Positions 17,487 to 25,833 of a stretch of 64,000 nucleotides of DNA are shown here, in pieces (the first letter of the stretch is position 1; each line of letters starts with the position of its first letter). Under the pieces are notes generated by a model. The model was not told where the DNA came from. It did no database searches and saw only the letters and a list, made by a program, of their open reading frames with translations. The position numbers and the translations under genes are program-made. This stretch comes from Lysobacterales bacterium (GTDB taxonomy: Bacteria; Pseudomonadota; Gammaproteobacteria; Xanthomonadales; Xanthomonadaceae). The stretch covers positions 1-64,000 of the forward strand of contig JAFLDZ010000017.1 of assembly GCA_017302135.1 (NCBI GenBank), written 5' to 3'.

Positions 17487-17828
17487 TCAGGAGGGCAAGG
17501 CCTTACGAATGGTCCATGCCTGATCGACGGGATGAACGAACACCACACCGGAAGGAAGGTTGCCGACATGTCCAGTTTCGCGAATCAGTGCCACCACAGA
17601 CTCGGCGCGATCATCCTCACAGTAGGCCTCGATTCTGGTTTCCGGGCTGCCGACAGATCCCATGTCTGGCCGTACGATCGGTTCATCCGGATGCACCACA
17701 CCATGCACTCGCGTCAGCGAGAGCTGATAGAGACCTGCACGCTCGAGCGCATGCACAATGCGGTCGGCATGCGAGGGGTGTACGTAAGCGAGGATCAATT
17801 TCACGGCTGTCTTCTCCAGATTGATCAT
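17487..17828 (-). CDS. PII-like protein (metal-efflux-linked), second copy
   Basis: A 113-residue protein with the PII/CutA ferredoxin-like fold pattern: 'VKLILAYVHPSHADRIVHAL', 'LTRVHGVVHP' (truncated T-loop region) and 'RIEAYCEDDRAESVVALIRE'. The classical T-loop uridylylation Tyr is not evident. PII relatives linked to Cus/Czc operons form a separate group and probably sense a nucleotide or metal rather than nitrogen. It follows the other PII gene with a 1-nt TAATG overlap, so it is translationally coupled. Confidence 0.75.
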   Translation of the reverse strand: MINLEKTAVKLILAYVHPSHADRIVHALERAGLYQLSLTRVHGVVHPDEPIVRPDMGSVGSPETRIEAYCEDDRAESVVALIRETGHVGNLPSGVVFVHPVDQAWTIRKALPS

Positions 17829-18148
17829 TACGACACATCGTTGATAGGAATCGACTGTTCTACTGAACTGACGTAGATCCACCCTGAGTCGGCATGCCCG
17901 GTTCGCCCCACACGGCGAAAGACTTCGATGGCCCGAGCAACCTCGATGTCCTCACAGAAGACCTCGATCTGGACTTCGCTGATCACCTTCTCGCCCAACT
18001 CGACCGAATACTCCTGCTCACGCGCACTGAGTGCGCGCAGCAGTCCCTTGACATCGAACAGGCTGACCCGCTGGAAACCCGCTGCATCCAAAGCGTGGAT
18101 CAGATCTCCTACACGATTGCGGTGTACGAATGCCTTGATCTGTTTCAT
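17828..18148 (-). CDS. PII-like protein (metal-efflux-linked), first copy
   Basis: A 106-residue PII-like protein: 'MKQIKAFVHRNRVGDLIHAL', 'RVSLFDVKGLLRALSAREQE' and 'QIEVFCEDIEVARAIEVFRR'. It overlaps the RND pump stop by 4 nt and is followed by a divergent paralogue. Two unequal PII copies could form heterotrimers or split sensing tasks (inference). Because it is coupled to czcA it is most likely a regulator of efflux activity at the membrane. The family call is good; the ligand is unknown. Confidence 0.78.
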   Translation of the reverse strand: MKQIKAFVHRNRVGDLIHALDAAGFQRVSLFDVKGLLRALSAREQEYSVELGEKVISEVQIEVFCEDIEVARAIEVFRRVGRTGHADSGWIYVSSVEQSIPINDVS

Positions 18149-21100
18149 GGTAAGGCCTCTCTCGTTTTACGTTCGGCACGTAGTTCCAGCCATTCATAGA
18201 GCACGGGCAACAACACAAGAGTCAGTAGCGTCGAGCTGATCAAGCCGCCCACCACCACAGTCGCCAGTGGCCGTTGGGTTTCCGCGCCTACACCACTGGA
18301 AATCAGCATCGGAACCAAGCCAAGCACCGCGACGCTGGCAGTCATCAGCACTGGTCGGAGGCGCAAGGCCGTGCCTTGGATCACCGCTTCGCGGACTGAT
18401 AGCCCCTTGTCGCGCAGTTCATTGAGAAAACTGACCAATACGATGCCGTTGAGCATCGCTACACCGAACACGGCGATAAAGCCGATAGCGGATGGGACGG
18501 ACAGATACTGCCCGGTGACGAACAATGCGAGCAGACCGCCGATGGTGGCGAATGGTACGTTGGCGAGGATTAGCGCTGCATACTTGATGGAGTTGAACGC
18601 GGTGTACAGCAGAACGAAAATGAAGAAGATCGTAATCGGTACGATCAGAGCCAGCTTCGCCAAAGCGCGCTGCTGGTTCTCGAATGCCCCACCCCATTCG
18701 ATCCAATAACCTGCAGGCAACGTCACCTGTTGTTTGATCGCCGCCTCGGCTTCTTTCACGAAACTATCCACATCGCGACCGCGCACGTCCATCTGGATGA
18801 CCGCGTAACGCTGCAACTGTTCTCGGCGGACGAAGGAATATCCCTCTGCGACACTAACATCAGCGACTTCGGACAATGGCACCACAGCACCATTGGCGGT
18901 ACGCAACGGAATCTGGCGCAACGACTCCACCGACGTCCGCGTCGCCTCGCTCAACCGCACGGCAATATCAAAGCGCTTCACACCATCCAGCAATACGCTG
19001 ACCGGCTCGCCACCAAGCCCATTACGGACGATCGTCAGCACTTCCTCGGCGTTCATGCCGTGACGGGCCAACTCGTCGCGATCTACTTCGATGCGGATCT
19101 GCGGCTTGCCGACATTCGCTTCCAGCGACAGATCGGCCACGCCTTGAACTTTGCCGAGTGCCGTCTTGAGTTGCGCACTGATACGATCAAGCTCTTCCAA
19201 ATCCTCGCCATACAGTTTCAATGCGAGTGTCGCGCGCACGCCGGAGATCAGCTCTTCCACGCGCATCTGGATCGGTTGCGTGTAGCCGGGCACGACATTG
19301 GGCACTACCTTTTCCAAGGTCTCTTGCATGGCTTCTTCGAGCTGTTTGATATTACGCCCGCTTTTCCACTCGTCCTCCGGCTTGAGGGCCGTGTAGATTT
19401 CCATATAGTTGACATCTGCGGTCTCACCTTTTTCGGCGCGCCCAATCATGGCCAAGGTGGTATCTACCTCGGGAAACTGCTCGAAGGCCTTTGCGATTGT
19501 GTTGCTGGTCTTGATCGATTCGTTGAGTGACGTGGACGGGATGCCTGTGACACGCCACATGATCGAACCTTCCTGCAACTGTGGCATGAACTCCTTGCCC
19601 AGAAACGGAAACAGCGCCAGGCTCGCGACCAGAGCAACCACTGCGCTGATCACGACCACTTTCTTGCGCTCCAGCGCTTTCGCCAGCAGCGGTCGATAGA
19701 CCCGTTTGATCCGCGCGACCAGCCACGTATCACGCTCGGGCTTGGGCTTCAGGATCATCGAAGCCAATACCGGGATCAGGGTCAAGCTCAACACCATCGA
19801 ACCAGCCATCGCGAAGGCAATATTGAACGCCATCGGCTTGAACATCTTGCCTTCGAGGCCTTCCAGTGAGAACAACGGCAGGAACACGACGATGATGATG
19901 GTGATGGCGAACGCAATCGGATTGGCGACTTCTTTCGCTGCGGTCAAAACTGCAGATGTTCTATCGACTTTCTCACCATGTTCGAGGCGTTCGGCCATGA
20001 TCCGGAAGGCGTTTTCGACCATCACCACAGCACCGTCGACCATCATGCCGATACCGATCGCCAAACCTGCCAGCGACATCAGATTGGCCGAAAGCCCGGC
20101 CTGTCCCATGCCGATGAATGCGATCAACATCGCTAATGGCAAAGTCACGATCACCACCAATGCCGAGCGTAATTCACCGAGAAAGAGGAACAAAATGATC
20201 GCAACCAGAAGTGAACCCTCGATCAACGCCCGCACAGCCGTGCCGACCGCCTTGTTGACCAAATCAGTGCGCTCATAGACGGGCTTAAGAACGATGCCCT
20301 CCGGTAACGCATCGCGTACGACATCGAGCTTACCCTTGACCGCTTCGACCACGTCCTTGGCATTCTCTCCGATGCGTGCCAAGGCCATGCCGAGCACGAC
20401 TTCCTCGCCATCGCGTGTCACCGCACCAAATCGCGGCGCAGGGGCTTCAACCACACGCGCGACATCACGCAGATACACCGGCACGCCGTCTTCGGCCTTG
20501 AGCACGATCTCGCCGATATCCTCGGTTGACTTCAGCAAGCCCAAGCCGCGCACCAGAAACTGCTCGCGGCCGACATCCATGACGTTGCCGCCGACCTGGC
20601 CATTGTTGGCCGGCAACGCAGCAATCACGTCACCGAATCCCAAGCCACGAGCGTACAGACGCTGAGGGTCAATCTGTACCTGGAACTCGCGCTCGCCGCC
20701 GCCCCAAGAGGTAACGTCGTCGACACCAGGCGCGGTGCGCAGGACCAGGCGCACCGTCCATTCCTGCCAAGTGCGCAGGTCCATATCGGTAACTTGTTCC
20801 TTGCTGACACCCGGTGCGCGTTCGACGGTGTACCAGAACACTTGCCCCAGACCAGAGGTGTTCGGTCCCATGCTGGGTTTGCCGTAGCCCTCCGGCAACC
20901 GGTCGCCGATTTCCTGCAGGCGCTCGTTAACGAGTTGGCGAGCGAAGTAGATGTCCATGTCGTCTTCAAAATAGACCGCGACATACGACAGGCCGAATAA
21001 ACTCACCGAACGGATTTCCTGCACTTTCGGTAGGCCGGCCAATGCAGATTCCACAGGTGTGGTAAGCAGCAGTTCGATATCTTCGGCCGCCAGCCCCGGA

Positions 21101-21258
21101 GATTCGGTATAGATGTTGACTTGAGCGGGCGTCACGTCGGGAAACGCATCGATAGGCACGTTGCGTACCGCATTCATGCCAAGGAACGCCACGACCGCGA
21201 AGATGATGATCACGAGGAATTTGTAACGCAGGGAGAGTTCGACGAGGCGATTCAGCAC
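18145..21258 (-). CDS. czcA: CzcA-type RND heavy-metal pump
   Basis: A 1037-residue HME-RND pump. N-terminus 'LVELSLRYKFLVIIIFAVVA', TM4 motif 'GLAIGIGMMVDGAVVMVENA' with the proton-relay acids, and the periplasmic signature 'PIQMRVEELISGVRATLALK' in place of the CusA 'NRIDMLATGIKS' motif. This indicates divalent Co/Zn/Cd export rather than Cu(I). It is 30 nt downstream of the adaptor gene and overlaps the first PII gene by 4 nt. It is the second RND pump in the window and is transcribed toward the copper operon. Confidence 0.93.
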   Translation of the reverse strand: MLNRLVELSLRYKFLVIIIFAVVAFLGMNAVRNVPIDAFPDVTPAQVNIYTESPGLAAEDIELLLTTPVESALAGLPKVQEIRSVSLFGLSYVAVYFEDDMDIYFARQLVNERLQEIGDRLPEGYGKPSMGPNTSGLGQVFWYTVERAPGVSKEQVTDMDLRTWQEWTVRLVLRTAPGVDDVTSWGGGEREFQVQIDPQRLYARGLGFGDVIAALPANNGQVGGNVMDVGREQFLVRGLGLLKSTEDIGEIVLKAEDGVPVYLRDVARVVEAPAPRFGAVTRDGEEVVLGMALARIGENAKDVVEAVKGKLDVVRDALPEGIVLKPVYERTDLVNKAVGTAVRALIEGSLLVAIILFLFLGELRSALVVIVTLPLAMLIAFIGMGQAGLSANLMSLAGLAIGIGMMVDGAVVMVENAFRIMAERLEHGEKVDRTSAVLTAAKEVANPIAFAITIIIVVFLPLFSLEGLEGKMFKPMAFNIAFAMAGSMVLSLTLIPVLASMILKPKPERDTWLVARIKRVYRPLLAKALERKKVVVISAVVALVASLALFPFLGKEFMPQLQEGSIMWRVTGIPSTSLNESIKTSNTIAKAFEQFPEVDTTLAMIGRAEKGETADVNYMEIYTALKPEDEWKSGRNIKQLEEAMQETLEKVVPNVVPGYTQPIQMRVEELISGVRATLALKLYGEDLEELDRISAQLKTALGKVQGVADLSLEANVGKPQIRIEVDRDELARHGMNAEEVLTIVRNGLGGEPVSVLLDGVKRFDIAVRLSEATRTSVESLRQIPLRTANGAVVPLSEVADVSVAEGYSFVRREQLQRYAVIQMDVRGRDVDSFVKEAEAAIKQQVTLPAGYWIEWGGAFENQQRALAKLALIVPITIFFIFVLLYTAFNSIKYAALILANVPFATIGGLLALFVTGQYLSVPSAIGFIAVFGVAMLNGIVLVSFLNELRDKGLSVREAVIQGTALRLRPVLMTASVAVLGLVPMLISSGVGAETQRPLATVVVGGLISSTLLTLVLLPVLYEWLELRAERKTREALP

Positions 21259-21288
21259 GTCGCACCTCCATCCGGTTTCAGGGCGAGG

Positions 21289-22524
21289 TCAATGCGCATG
21301 ACCTTCTCCCAGTTGCGCCTTGAGCATCTGCGACTTCACCGCAAAGGCGCCGGCCACGACGACCGTATCGCCCGCTTTCAAGCCCTCGCGAATCACGGTG
21401 CGGTCTCCAACGACCTCGCCGGCACGTACAGCAACGGGTTCGAGCGCACCGTCCGCGCTACGGCGGAAGACCACCGTGTCGCCTTCGAGCTGTACAAGGG
21501 CATCGGTCGGCACCGAGAGTTGGGTTGCGGACTTGTCGAGGGCGTTGGCGGCAGCAGTTGCCTCGAAATACACTTCGACGAAATCGCCGCCATGCAAACG
21601 ATCTTCCTTGTTCGCGACCTCCAGTCTTATCGTCGCACTGCGAGTCGCATCCGAGGTCCGGTGCGCACTGCGCAACACTTTTGCCGCGATGCGCTCGCCA
21701 CCGATCACCACGGTGGCAGCGCTTCCCGCCTCGATCCGCGAAACGGTACCGGGCGGCAATTTCGCATCGACCCATACGATCGATTCATCGACCAGACGGA
21801 ATAGAGCCTTGCCTGGCTCGATCCGCTCGCCAACAACGAAATCATCCTCGGTGATGCGGCCAGCATGCGGTGCAGTCAGAGTGAACTGGCCGTTGACCGT
21901 GCCGCTGGAGGCGCCGGGCAGACCGTAAGCCTGGGCTTTGGCGCGAGCACGATCGACGGCGACTTTGGCTTCGGTGATGCGACGCCCTGCGACCGCTTCC
22001 CGGCCGAGTGCGGACACACGGCGCCATTCCTGTTCGGCAATACGCAGTTCTGCCTGGGCATCGGAAACCTCGACGCTCGCCAGGGTCGCCAGCGGCACTC
22101 CCGCGCGGACCTCATCGCCGAGCTTGACATGCCGCCTCACTACCAATGCCGCGACGCGCGGCGTGATCAGCGTCGTTCCGTAGGCGCTGTCGACCACTTC
22201 GCCTGGAGCTCTCAACTCCTCGCTGAGTGAGGACGGCTGCAATGTCTGCAGCGTGATACCGGCGGCTTTGAGCGCGGCCTCATTCATTTTCACCGGGGCA
22301 GTAGCTTCGCTTTCCTCGGCGTGCTCGCCTTCCTCGGCATGCCCGCTCTCTTCGTCGTGCTCAGCCTCGCCCTCCGCGTGGGCTTCTTCCGTCTTGTCAG
22401 CCGATGTGGCTTCCACAGATGCTGCGGCTTTGGGGTTTTCGGAACAGGCACTTAGCGCGAACAACAGTGCTGCGGCCAGCGGTAGCAGGGTCAGTCGGTG
22501 ATTCAGCATATTGGTGGCTCTCAT
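21289..22524 (-). CDS. czcB: CzcB-like RND adaptor lipoprotein
   Basis: A 411-residue adaptor. Signal peptide with a lipobox-like 'LSAC', a Glu/His-rich segment ('HAEGEAEHDEESGHAEEGEH', about 48-67) likely to buffer metal, then hairpin, lipoyl ('FTLTAPHAGRITEDDFVVGE') and beta-barrel domains. It ends 'GEGHAH'. The ATG at 22524 overlaps the TolC stop (ATGA); ATG 22509 is an alternative. It connects CzcA to the outer-membrane channel. The acidic/His stretch is typical of zinc/cobalt adaptors. Confidence 0.9.
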   Translation of the reverse strand: MRATNMLNHRLTLLPLAAALLFALSACSENPKAAASVEATSADKTEEAHAEGEAEHDEESGHAEEGEHAEESEATAPVKMNEAALKAAGITLQTLQPSSLSEELRAPGEVVDSAYGTTLITPRVAALVVRRHVKLGDEVRAGVPLATLASVEVSDAQAELRIAEQEWRRVSALGREAVAGRRITEAKVAVDRARAKAQAYGLPGASSGTVNGQFTLTAPHAGRITEDDFVVGERIEPGKALFRLVDESIVWVDAKLPPGTVSRIEAGSAATVVIGGERIAAKVLRSAHRTSDATRSATIRLEVANKEDRLHGGDFVEVYFEATAAANALDKSATQLSVPTDALVQLEGDTVVFRRSADGALEPVAVRAGEVVGDRTVIREGLKAGDTVVVAGAFAVKSQMLKAQLGEGHAH

Positions 22525-23798
22525 GGGGTGCGCTCCAGATCGGCCCAGTCTTCAAGACGGCCGGTGGCAGCGAGGTAGTCGGTGTAGGTGCGCCACAGGC
22601 GCGCTTGCAGTTCGGCGCCGGCCAGTTGTGTGTCCAGCGTCTGCTTGAGCTGCAGCAGATAGTCCGCGGTCGACAATTCGCCCTCGCGCCACAGGCGTTC
22701 GAGCAGATCTGCACGGCGTTCGACGTCGGTCCCACGGCTGCGCTTCCAGCCATTCCAAGCCGCGTATGTCGCGGCGTAGCTGTCGGTGACGCGACGGCGG
22801 TCGGCGTCCAGCGCCAACCTCACGCGCTCCAACTCAGCTTGGGCGGCATCGGCATCAGCTTGGGCTGCCACCACTTCGGCTCGGTAGCTGTTGCGGACGA
22901 ACAGCGGGACGGTGACAGTCACTCCGAAAACGTTGTCTCGGGGACCGCCAACGTCGTATTCCTTGCGTCCGCCGTATGCACCGATGGTCGGATCGGCGAC
23001 ACGGCTGCGTCGGGCCACCATGACATCCCGTTCTGCGGCCTTGGCGGCAGCATCAGCCACCAGCCATTCCGGTAAGGCCTGCAGATCGTTAGTCATCGGT
23101 TCTGGCGCCGGCAAATCGTCGGTCGATAGTGGCGCTGCCAAAATCGCCTCGACGTTGCCGCCGACACTGCGGAACCGCGCCTCCGCATCGGCTTGATCAG
23201 CTAACAGCTGCGATTGCTCCGCCTGGGCCTCATCGCGGGCCAACTGCGCCAGATCGCGCTCCAGCCCTGAAATATCATCGGCTGCGAACTGCTTTGCGGC
23301 CAACTCGGCAAAGCGTGTCACCAGTGCCAGCCGGCGCTCACCGGTACGAACGCGCTGCTGAGAGGCGTGTAGATCCGCCAAACCGGTTAGCCATTGTCGA
23401 GCGAAATCGCGTCGGCGTATTCGTGCTTCGGCAGTGGCCAGATCGACGCGGGCGCTGGCGGCATCGCTTCGGGCGCGGCGTTTGCCGCTCACATCCAGCG
23501 TGAGATTTATCCCTGCACTAGTAGTGCGCTCGCCTCCCTCATCGTCGCCGGAGAACTCCAGCTCAGGGTTATACAGCGGCTGTCCCGCAGCATCGAGACG
23601 AGCGCGAGCCGCCGCCAGTTGGGCTTCGGTGGCGCGATAACTGGGATGTTGCTGCCATGCAGCTCGCAGCGCCTGACGAACAGGCGCGGTGGTGATGCCG
23701 GGTTCTGTGGCATTTGCCACGCTCAGACAAACGCTGCCGGCCAATACGGCCATGGCAGCGCGCGCGACAACACGTCGCGCCAAGTAAGAAAAGGGCAT
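22521..23798 (-). CDS. czcC: TolC-family outer-membrane channel (CzcC-like)
   Basis: A 425-residue outer-membrane factor. Signal peptide (about 1-30, ending 'SVANATEP'), then two OEP repeats: 'VRQALRAAWQQHPSYRATEA' and the C-terminal 'EAQPWDRR'-free coiled-coil region 'YAATYAAWNGWKRSRGTDVE'. The start at 23798 follows GAGGATCTTTCT. It overlaps czcB by 4 nt. It is divergent from the other TolC in this window at most positions, so the two efflux sets are separate acquisitions rather than a local duplication. Confidence 0.88.
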   Translation of the reverse strand: MPFSYLARRVVARAAMAVLAGSVCLSVANATEPGITTAPVRQALRAAWQQHPSYRATEAQLAAARARLDAAGQPLYNPELEFSGDDEGGERTTSAGINLTLDVSGKRRARSDAASARVDLATAEARIRRRDFARQWLTGLADLHASQQRVRTGERRLALVTRFAELAAKQFAADDISGLERDLAQLARDEAQAEQSQLLADQADAEARFRSVGGNVEAILAAPLSTDDLPAPEPMTNDLQALPEWLVADAAAKAAERDVMVARRSRVADPTIGAYGGRKEYDVGGPRDNVFGVTVTVPLFVRNSYRAEVVAAQADADAAQAELERVRLALDADRRRVTDSYAATYAAWNGWKRSRGTDVERRADLLERLWREGELSTADYLLQLKQTLDTQLAGAELQARLWRTYTDYLAATGRLEDWADLERTP

Positions 23799-23862
23799 AG
23801 AAAGATCCTCTGAGTCGACAATGACCCTCAGTGACACGGCACTGAAAGCGTTTGTATTCGAC

Positions 23863-24255
23863 TCAGATGATCGGAGGACGGAGCTGGGCTTGCAGAGGAG
23901 GTTCAGGCGGCCGAGAACCAGCACCGGACGCGGGCATATGTCCTGTCATGAAAACAAAACAAGCAGGCACTACAGCGACATCCGCCACCTGATGGCAGGC
24001 ACCGTGAGAACAACTGCTGGCGTGTGCCGATGGTGTTGGAACCGGATCGTCACCCGTACCCGTTGACGGTGGTGACTTCAGATTGGCGGCATACTCACCG
24101 GCCTCCTGACCAAAGCCCAGGTCAGCCATGTCATGACCGACGCAAGCCGCAGCTGCACCAATCTTCAACCCGAATAGAAGCAACACAAAGACTGCCAAGC
24201 GCGTCGAAGTGCGCAACCGGTTGAGAAGTCGGGCGTTGGCTGGGGGGGCAAACAT
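23863..24255 (-). CDS. CzcI/CopL-like small exported metal-operon protein
   Basis: A 130-residue exported protein: basic start, signal segment 'LAVFVLLLFGLKIGAAAAC' (about 24-42), a low-complexity mature part with the cluster 'SSCSHGACHQ' and a Pro-rich end 'PPEPPLQAQLRPPI'. It precedes the Czc TolC gene by 64 nt, matching the position of CzcI in czcICBA operons. Such proteins are thought to modulate metal sensing. The start at 24255 is chosen for its position before the signal peptide; the longer upstream reading is arginine-rich shadow. Confidence 0.55.
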   Translation of the reverse strand: MFAPPANARLLNRLRTSTRLAVFVLLLFGLKIGAAAACVGHDMADLGFGQEAGEYAANLKSPPSTGTGDDPVPTPSAHASSCSHGACHQVADVAVVPACFVFMTGHMPASGAGSRPPEPPLQAQLRPPII

Positions 24256-24300
24256 CCTGGATAGACTACAGGCAGATCCGTGCGTTACACAATTTCGTCG
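24256..24300 (-). promoter_or_regulatory. Probable promoter of the Czc operon
   Basis: On the minus strand TTGTGT and TAGTCT are separated by 18 nt, and TAGTCT lies about 20 nt before the start at 24255. No MerR-type dyad is visible. It is the only good sigma70-like pair upstream of the six-gene minus-strand operon. Confidence 0.4.
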
Positions 24301-24371
24301 GAAGTAAGGCGTGTCCCGTCCGCAGACGGGTCGCAAGGCCGGGACCGCCCTTTCCAAGCAGCGCACTGTTA

Positions 24372-24490
24372 CGCTACGCTGCGATCCGGCGTGAGAGAGC
24401 GTTTGGATTTCACGTACTCTGGCTGCGCCAATCCGACCAAGACAACCGCTCTCTGCGGTACCGACGACCCCTGCATTTCGCAGGGGTTTC
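24372..24490 (+). ncRNA. candidate small RNA
   Basis: A promoter-like TACGCT box (24376-24381) is followed by a stem AGAGAGCG/CGCTCTCT (24394-24401 with 24447-24454) and then a GC-rich hairpin CCCCTGC-atttc-GCAGGGG (24468-24486) running into TTTCGCGTTTT. Together these look like a roughly 100-nt structured transcript with an intrinsic terminator. The box shares CGCTACGCTGC with the sequence at 4474-4484 on the other side of the island. I do not recognise an RNA family. Confidence 0.3.
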
Positions 24491-24496
24491 GCGTTT
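24468..24496 (+). terminator. Rho-independent-like terminator
   Basis: Stem CCCCTGC / GCAGGGG with a 5-nt loop (24468-24486), followed by TTTCGCGTTTTCC. It reads as a terminator on the plus strand, where no protein gene precedes it. Confidence 0.5.
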
Positions 24497-24985
24497 TCCC
24501 CTTGGTCTCGGCCTTTATGGCCCATCGCCTCGTTTGGCGAAAAATTCGCCACTTTTCCCTCTCTCCTCTCCGTTCCCTTGGACTTCTCGCTTGTCAAGTG
24601 CAAGCGATGGTTTTGTGATTTCCTTGCGGATCAATAATTTACGCCTGGTCTCGGGAGAGCGGTTTTATGTGGTCAATGCCTAGCCAGCGGGATTCCAACG
24701 TCACGCGCTTTCGAGCGCCAAAAAAGCACCTCACCGCACTGCAAAGGCACTGAAGGGTGGCCGCTGCACCGCAACTTCGCCGAGCAACACTCGACAGGGT
24801 CCACCGTGACCAAGCGTTGCACGTGTTTGTGAGCTACCGCGCACGACTCCAAATCGCAGAACTTGTGAGGTTCCAATTTAAACCGGTACTTGGATCCTTT
24901 GCCGGCAATTCCTGCACAAACAGCAAGACTGGCCGCAACTCCGTCGGCATATCATTTCAGGAGTAAAAACTGCAAGAAAAAAGAC

Positions 24986-25023
24986 AGTACACAGTACTAT
25001 CAAAGTACGCCAAAACGCAGTAC
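24986..25023 (+). promoter_or_regulatory. Four AGTAC boxes before the RHH gene
   Basis: AGTAC at 24986, 24993, 25004 and 25019, spaced 7, 11 and 15 nt, directly before the ribbon-helix-helix gene at 25033. Short repeated half-sites of this kind are typical operators of RHH repressors, so autoregulation of the operon is likely (inference). No clear SD precedes the ATG. Confidence 0.5.
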
Positions 25024-25032
25024 ATTTAATTT

Positions 25033-25227
25033 ATGCCGAGGGGACGCCCCAAAACCAAGACCACGACCGTTACCTTGCGGGTTACGCCGGAGCTGAAGGC
25101 TGCTGCCGAAGTGGCGGCCGGCCGGGACCACAGGAGCCTGACGGGATTGATCGAGGTCCTGATCCTCAACCACTGCAAAAGCCAAGACATCCCCGTCACC
25201 GCCCCCAAGAAGGAGACCAGCCCATGA
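25033..25227 (+). CDS. ribbon-helix-helix DNA-binding protein
   Basis: A 64-residue CopG/Arc-like protein: basic N-terminal arm 'MPRGRPKTKTTTVTLRVTPE' with the beta-strand, then two helices 'LKAAAEVAAG' and 'SLTGLIEVLILNHCKSQ'. It overlaps the NADAR gene by 4 nt (ATGA at 25224), so it is the first gene of the operon. Four AGTAC boxes lie just upstream. It most likely represses the operon, as antitoxin-like RHH proteins do. Confidence 0.75.
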   Translation: MPRGRPKTKTTTVTLRVTPELKAAAEVAAGRDHRSLTGLIEVLILNHCKSQDIPVTAPKKETSP

Positions 25228-25811
25228 CCCGAACTGCGGCAACCCGAAAATCTGCCAAACCGGCTAGCAAACAGGCTGATGTACCCTTCTACAGATCGAA
25301 CGAGAAGCCATACGGAGCTTTTAGCAACCTGTTCCGACGTGCCATGGTCTTCGAAGGACGGGAGTACCCTACCGCTGAGCACGCTTACCAAGCCGGCAAG
25401 GCTCGGAAGGAGGCTGTACGCGAGTGGATTCTCAGCGCCCCATCGCCTTCGCTGGTCGCGATGGCAGCCCATGGCCTTTACACATGGGATATCACTCCAG
25501 AATGGTCACGAACCAAGTTCGACAGGATGCGCGATGTGCTCAGGGCCAAATTCATGCAGCACGAAGACCTCAAAGAGCTTCTTCTTTCGACGGGTGACGC
25601 GCGGCTGGTGGAGGCTGGAAAAACCGACAACGTGGTCAACCGCACTTGGGGCGAAGTGAACGGAAAAGGACTGAATATGCTCGGGGTTCTGCTGATGGAA
25701 GTACGTGATGAGATCCGCAGACAAGCGGTACCGCGACACAAGCCCAGCGCAAGTAAGGGTAAACAGGTGAACGGATCGCGCACTCGCGATGCTGTTCGAG
25801 CAGTCGCCTGA
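25224..25811 (+). CDS. NADAR family N-glycosidase-like protein
   Basis: A 195-residue NADAR/YbiA-type protein. Motifs: 'GAFSNLFRRAMVFEGREYPT' then 'AEHAYQAGK' (Glu52 in the conserved PTxEHxxQ), and the C-terminal 'WGEVNGKGLNMLGVLLMEVR' (142-161). Family members hydrolyse N-glycosidic bonds, including of riboflavin intermediates and ADP-ribosylated guanine, and recur in NAD/ADP-ribose-centred conflict systems. A 20-residue basic N-terminal and a basic C-terminal extension are extra. It overlaps the RHH gene and lies 22 nt before the SIS-HAD gene, so it acts with that operon. Confidence 0.85.
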   Translation: MTRTAATRKSAKPASKQADVPFYRSNEKPYGAFSNLFRRAMVFEGREYPTAEHAYQAGKARKEAVREWILSAPSPSLVAMAAHGLYTWDITPEWSRTKFDRMRDVLRAKFMQHEDLKELLLSTGDARLVEAGKTDNVVNRTWGEVNGKGLNMLGVLLMEVRDEIRRQAVPRHKPSASKGKQVNGSRTRDAVRAVA

Positions 25812-25833
25812 ATCCAGTCCCATAGCCTTGATA

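Larger units (their letters stand above)
24301..25032. other. Non-coding junction between metal island and NADAR operon
   Basis: About 730 bp with no convincing protein gene. It holds a candidate small RNA with terminator (24372-24490), a CCCGTC/GACGGG hairpin near 24317-24332, and from about 24880 an AT-richer stretch leading to the AGTAC boxes. The base composition changes here, consistent with a junction between separately acquired segments. Confidence 0.5.

Noticed and set aside
24421..24445. Possible tRNA 3' end / attachment site
   Set aside because: A CCA-like string is present but no acceptor stem, T-arm or anticodon arm can be built around it.
24280..24618. 112-codon plus frame across the island junction
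   Set aside because: It runs through the candidate RNA and its terminator and has no start signal or family resemblance.
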